Assembly: GCA_045642445.1 (NCBI GenBank)
Contig: JAZUIX010000059.1
Location: 1-5,054, forward strand
From: Colimorpha sp045642445
GTDB lineage: Bacteria; Bacteroidota; Bacteroidia; Bacteroidales; P3
Direction of reading: 5' to 3'
DNA length: 5,054 nucleotides
The notes under the pieces were generated by a model. The model was given only the letters and a program-made list of their open reading frames with translations. It had not been told where the DNA came from and did no database searches. How positions within the stretch are numbered: position 1 is the first letter of the stretch; each line of letters begins with the position of its first letter. Of the stretch, positions 4,972-5,054 are shown piece after piece. Both the position numbers and the translations under genes were made by a program.

Positions 4972-5035
4972 GGGTTCTATAAATTCATTTTTTGACCTAA
5001 AGATGGCATAGAACCCTTTGTTCCACCTTTTAGGT
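4972..5035. repeat. Two interlocked inverted repeats (pseudoknot-like order)
   Basis: GGGTTCTAT (4972-4980) pairs with ATAGAACCC (5008-5016), 9 bp perfect. ACCTAAA (4995-5001) pairs with TTTAGGT (5029-5035), 7 bp perfect. The order is A, B, A', B', so the two stems either form an H-type pseudoknot or exclude each other. On the plus strand the second stem is followed by TTATTTAACTTCTTTT, so it could act as a weak terminator. Confidence 0.6.
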
Positions 5036-5054
5036 TATTTAACTTCTTTTACAG

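Larger units (their letters stand above)
4622..5054. other. 433-bp non-coding stretch upstream of the sigma operon
   Basis: I see no supportable gene on either strand. The stretch holds the probable sigma promoter and leader (about 4622-4760), a copy of GGAAATTGAAAA (4766-4777), a 6-bp hairpin GCGGCA/TGCCGC with an AGAA loop (4863-4878) and no T-tract, and a G-rich plus-strand patch (about 4880-4930) with four runs of three or more G. Interlocked inverted repeats lie near the right edge. A gene starting beyond 5054 cannot be seen. Confidence 0.6.

Noticed and set aside
1..5054. CRISPR array, tRNA, rRNA, transposase or integrase
   Set aside because: I found no regularly spaced repeats, no tRNA-like cloverleaf or rRNA sequence, and no transposase or recombinase motifs in any frame.

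Overview
The window reads as a piece of a Bacteroidota chromosome, most likely order Bacteroidales (Prevotella/Bacteroides-like). Four things support this: two type IX secretion (T9SS) C-terminal sorting domains with YPNP motifs, a DUF4248 small protein, A-rich ribosome-binding regions instead of GGAGG, and an ECF sigma factor of the Bacteroidota type (motifs DLYQEI, FRG, TW.RRIALN). Every gene I can support lies on the minus strand, so transcription runs from high to low coordinates.

From right to left. (1) 4622-5054 has no gene; it holds the sigma factor's upstream region, a G-rich patch and two interlocked inverted repeats at the window edge. (2) 2422-4621 is a tight four-gene cluster: an ECF sigma factor, a three-helix membrane protein that is its probable anti-sigma partner (8-bp gene overlap), a membrane-anchored exported protein (ATGA overlap) and a small lipoprotein (16-bp gap). 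It looks like a cell-envelope signalling operon; no gene in it has a name I recognise. (3) 2100-2421 is intergenic and packed with four consecutive hairpins. (4) 550-2099 is a two-gene unit of a lipoprotein and a secreted, two-repeat fibronectin-III-like protein with a complete T9SS sorting tail. A strong intrinsic terminator at 437-486 closes it. (5) 152-352 is a DUF4248 gene. Directly after its stop codon, in the same frame, comes a start-less fragment of a second T9SS sorting domain that runs off the left edge.

Working model (inference): the sigma factor is held at the inner membrane by its overlapping partner, and the two exported products downstream sense or modify the envelope. The neighbouring lipoprotein and T9SS cargo are surface proteins that could be targets of the sigma factor, but nothing in the sequence proves this.

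The most unusual DNA-level signals are a perfect 15-bp inverted repeat fused to a perfect 16-bp palindrome inside the small lipoprotein gene (2676-2719), an AATTGAAAA-type repeat embedded in frame in the membrane-protein gene (3479-3513), the multi-hairpin intergenic region, and the pseudoknot-like arrangement at 4972-5035.
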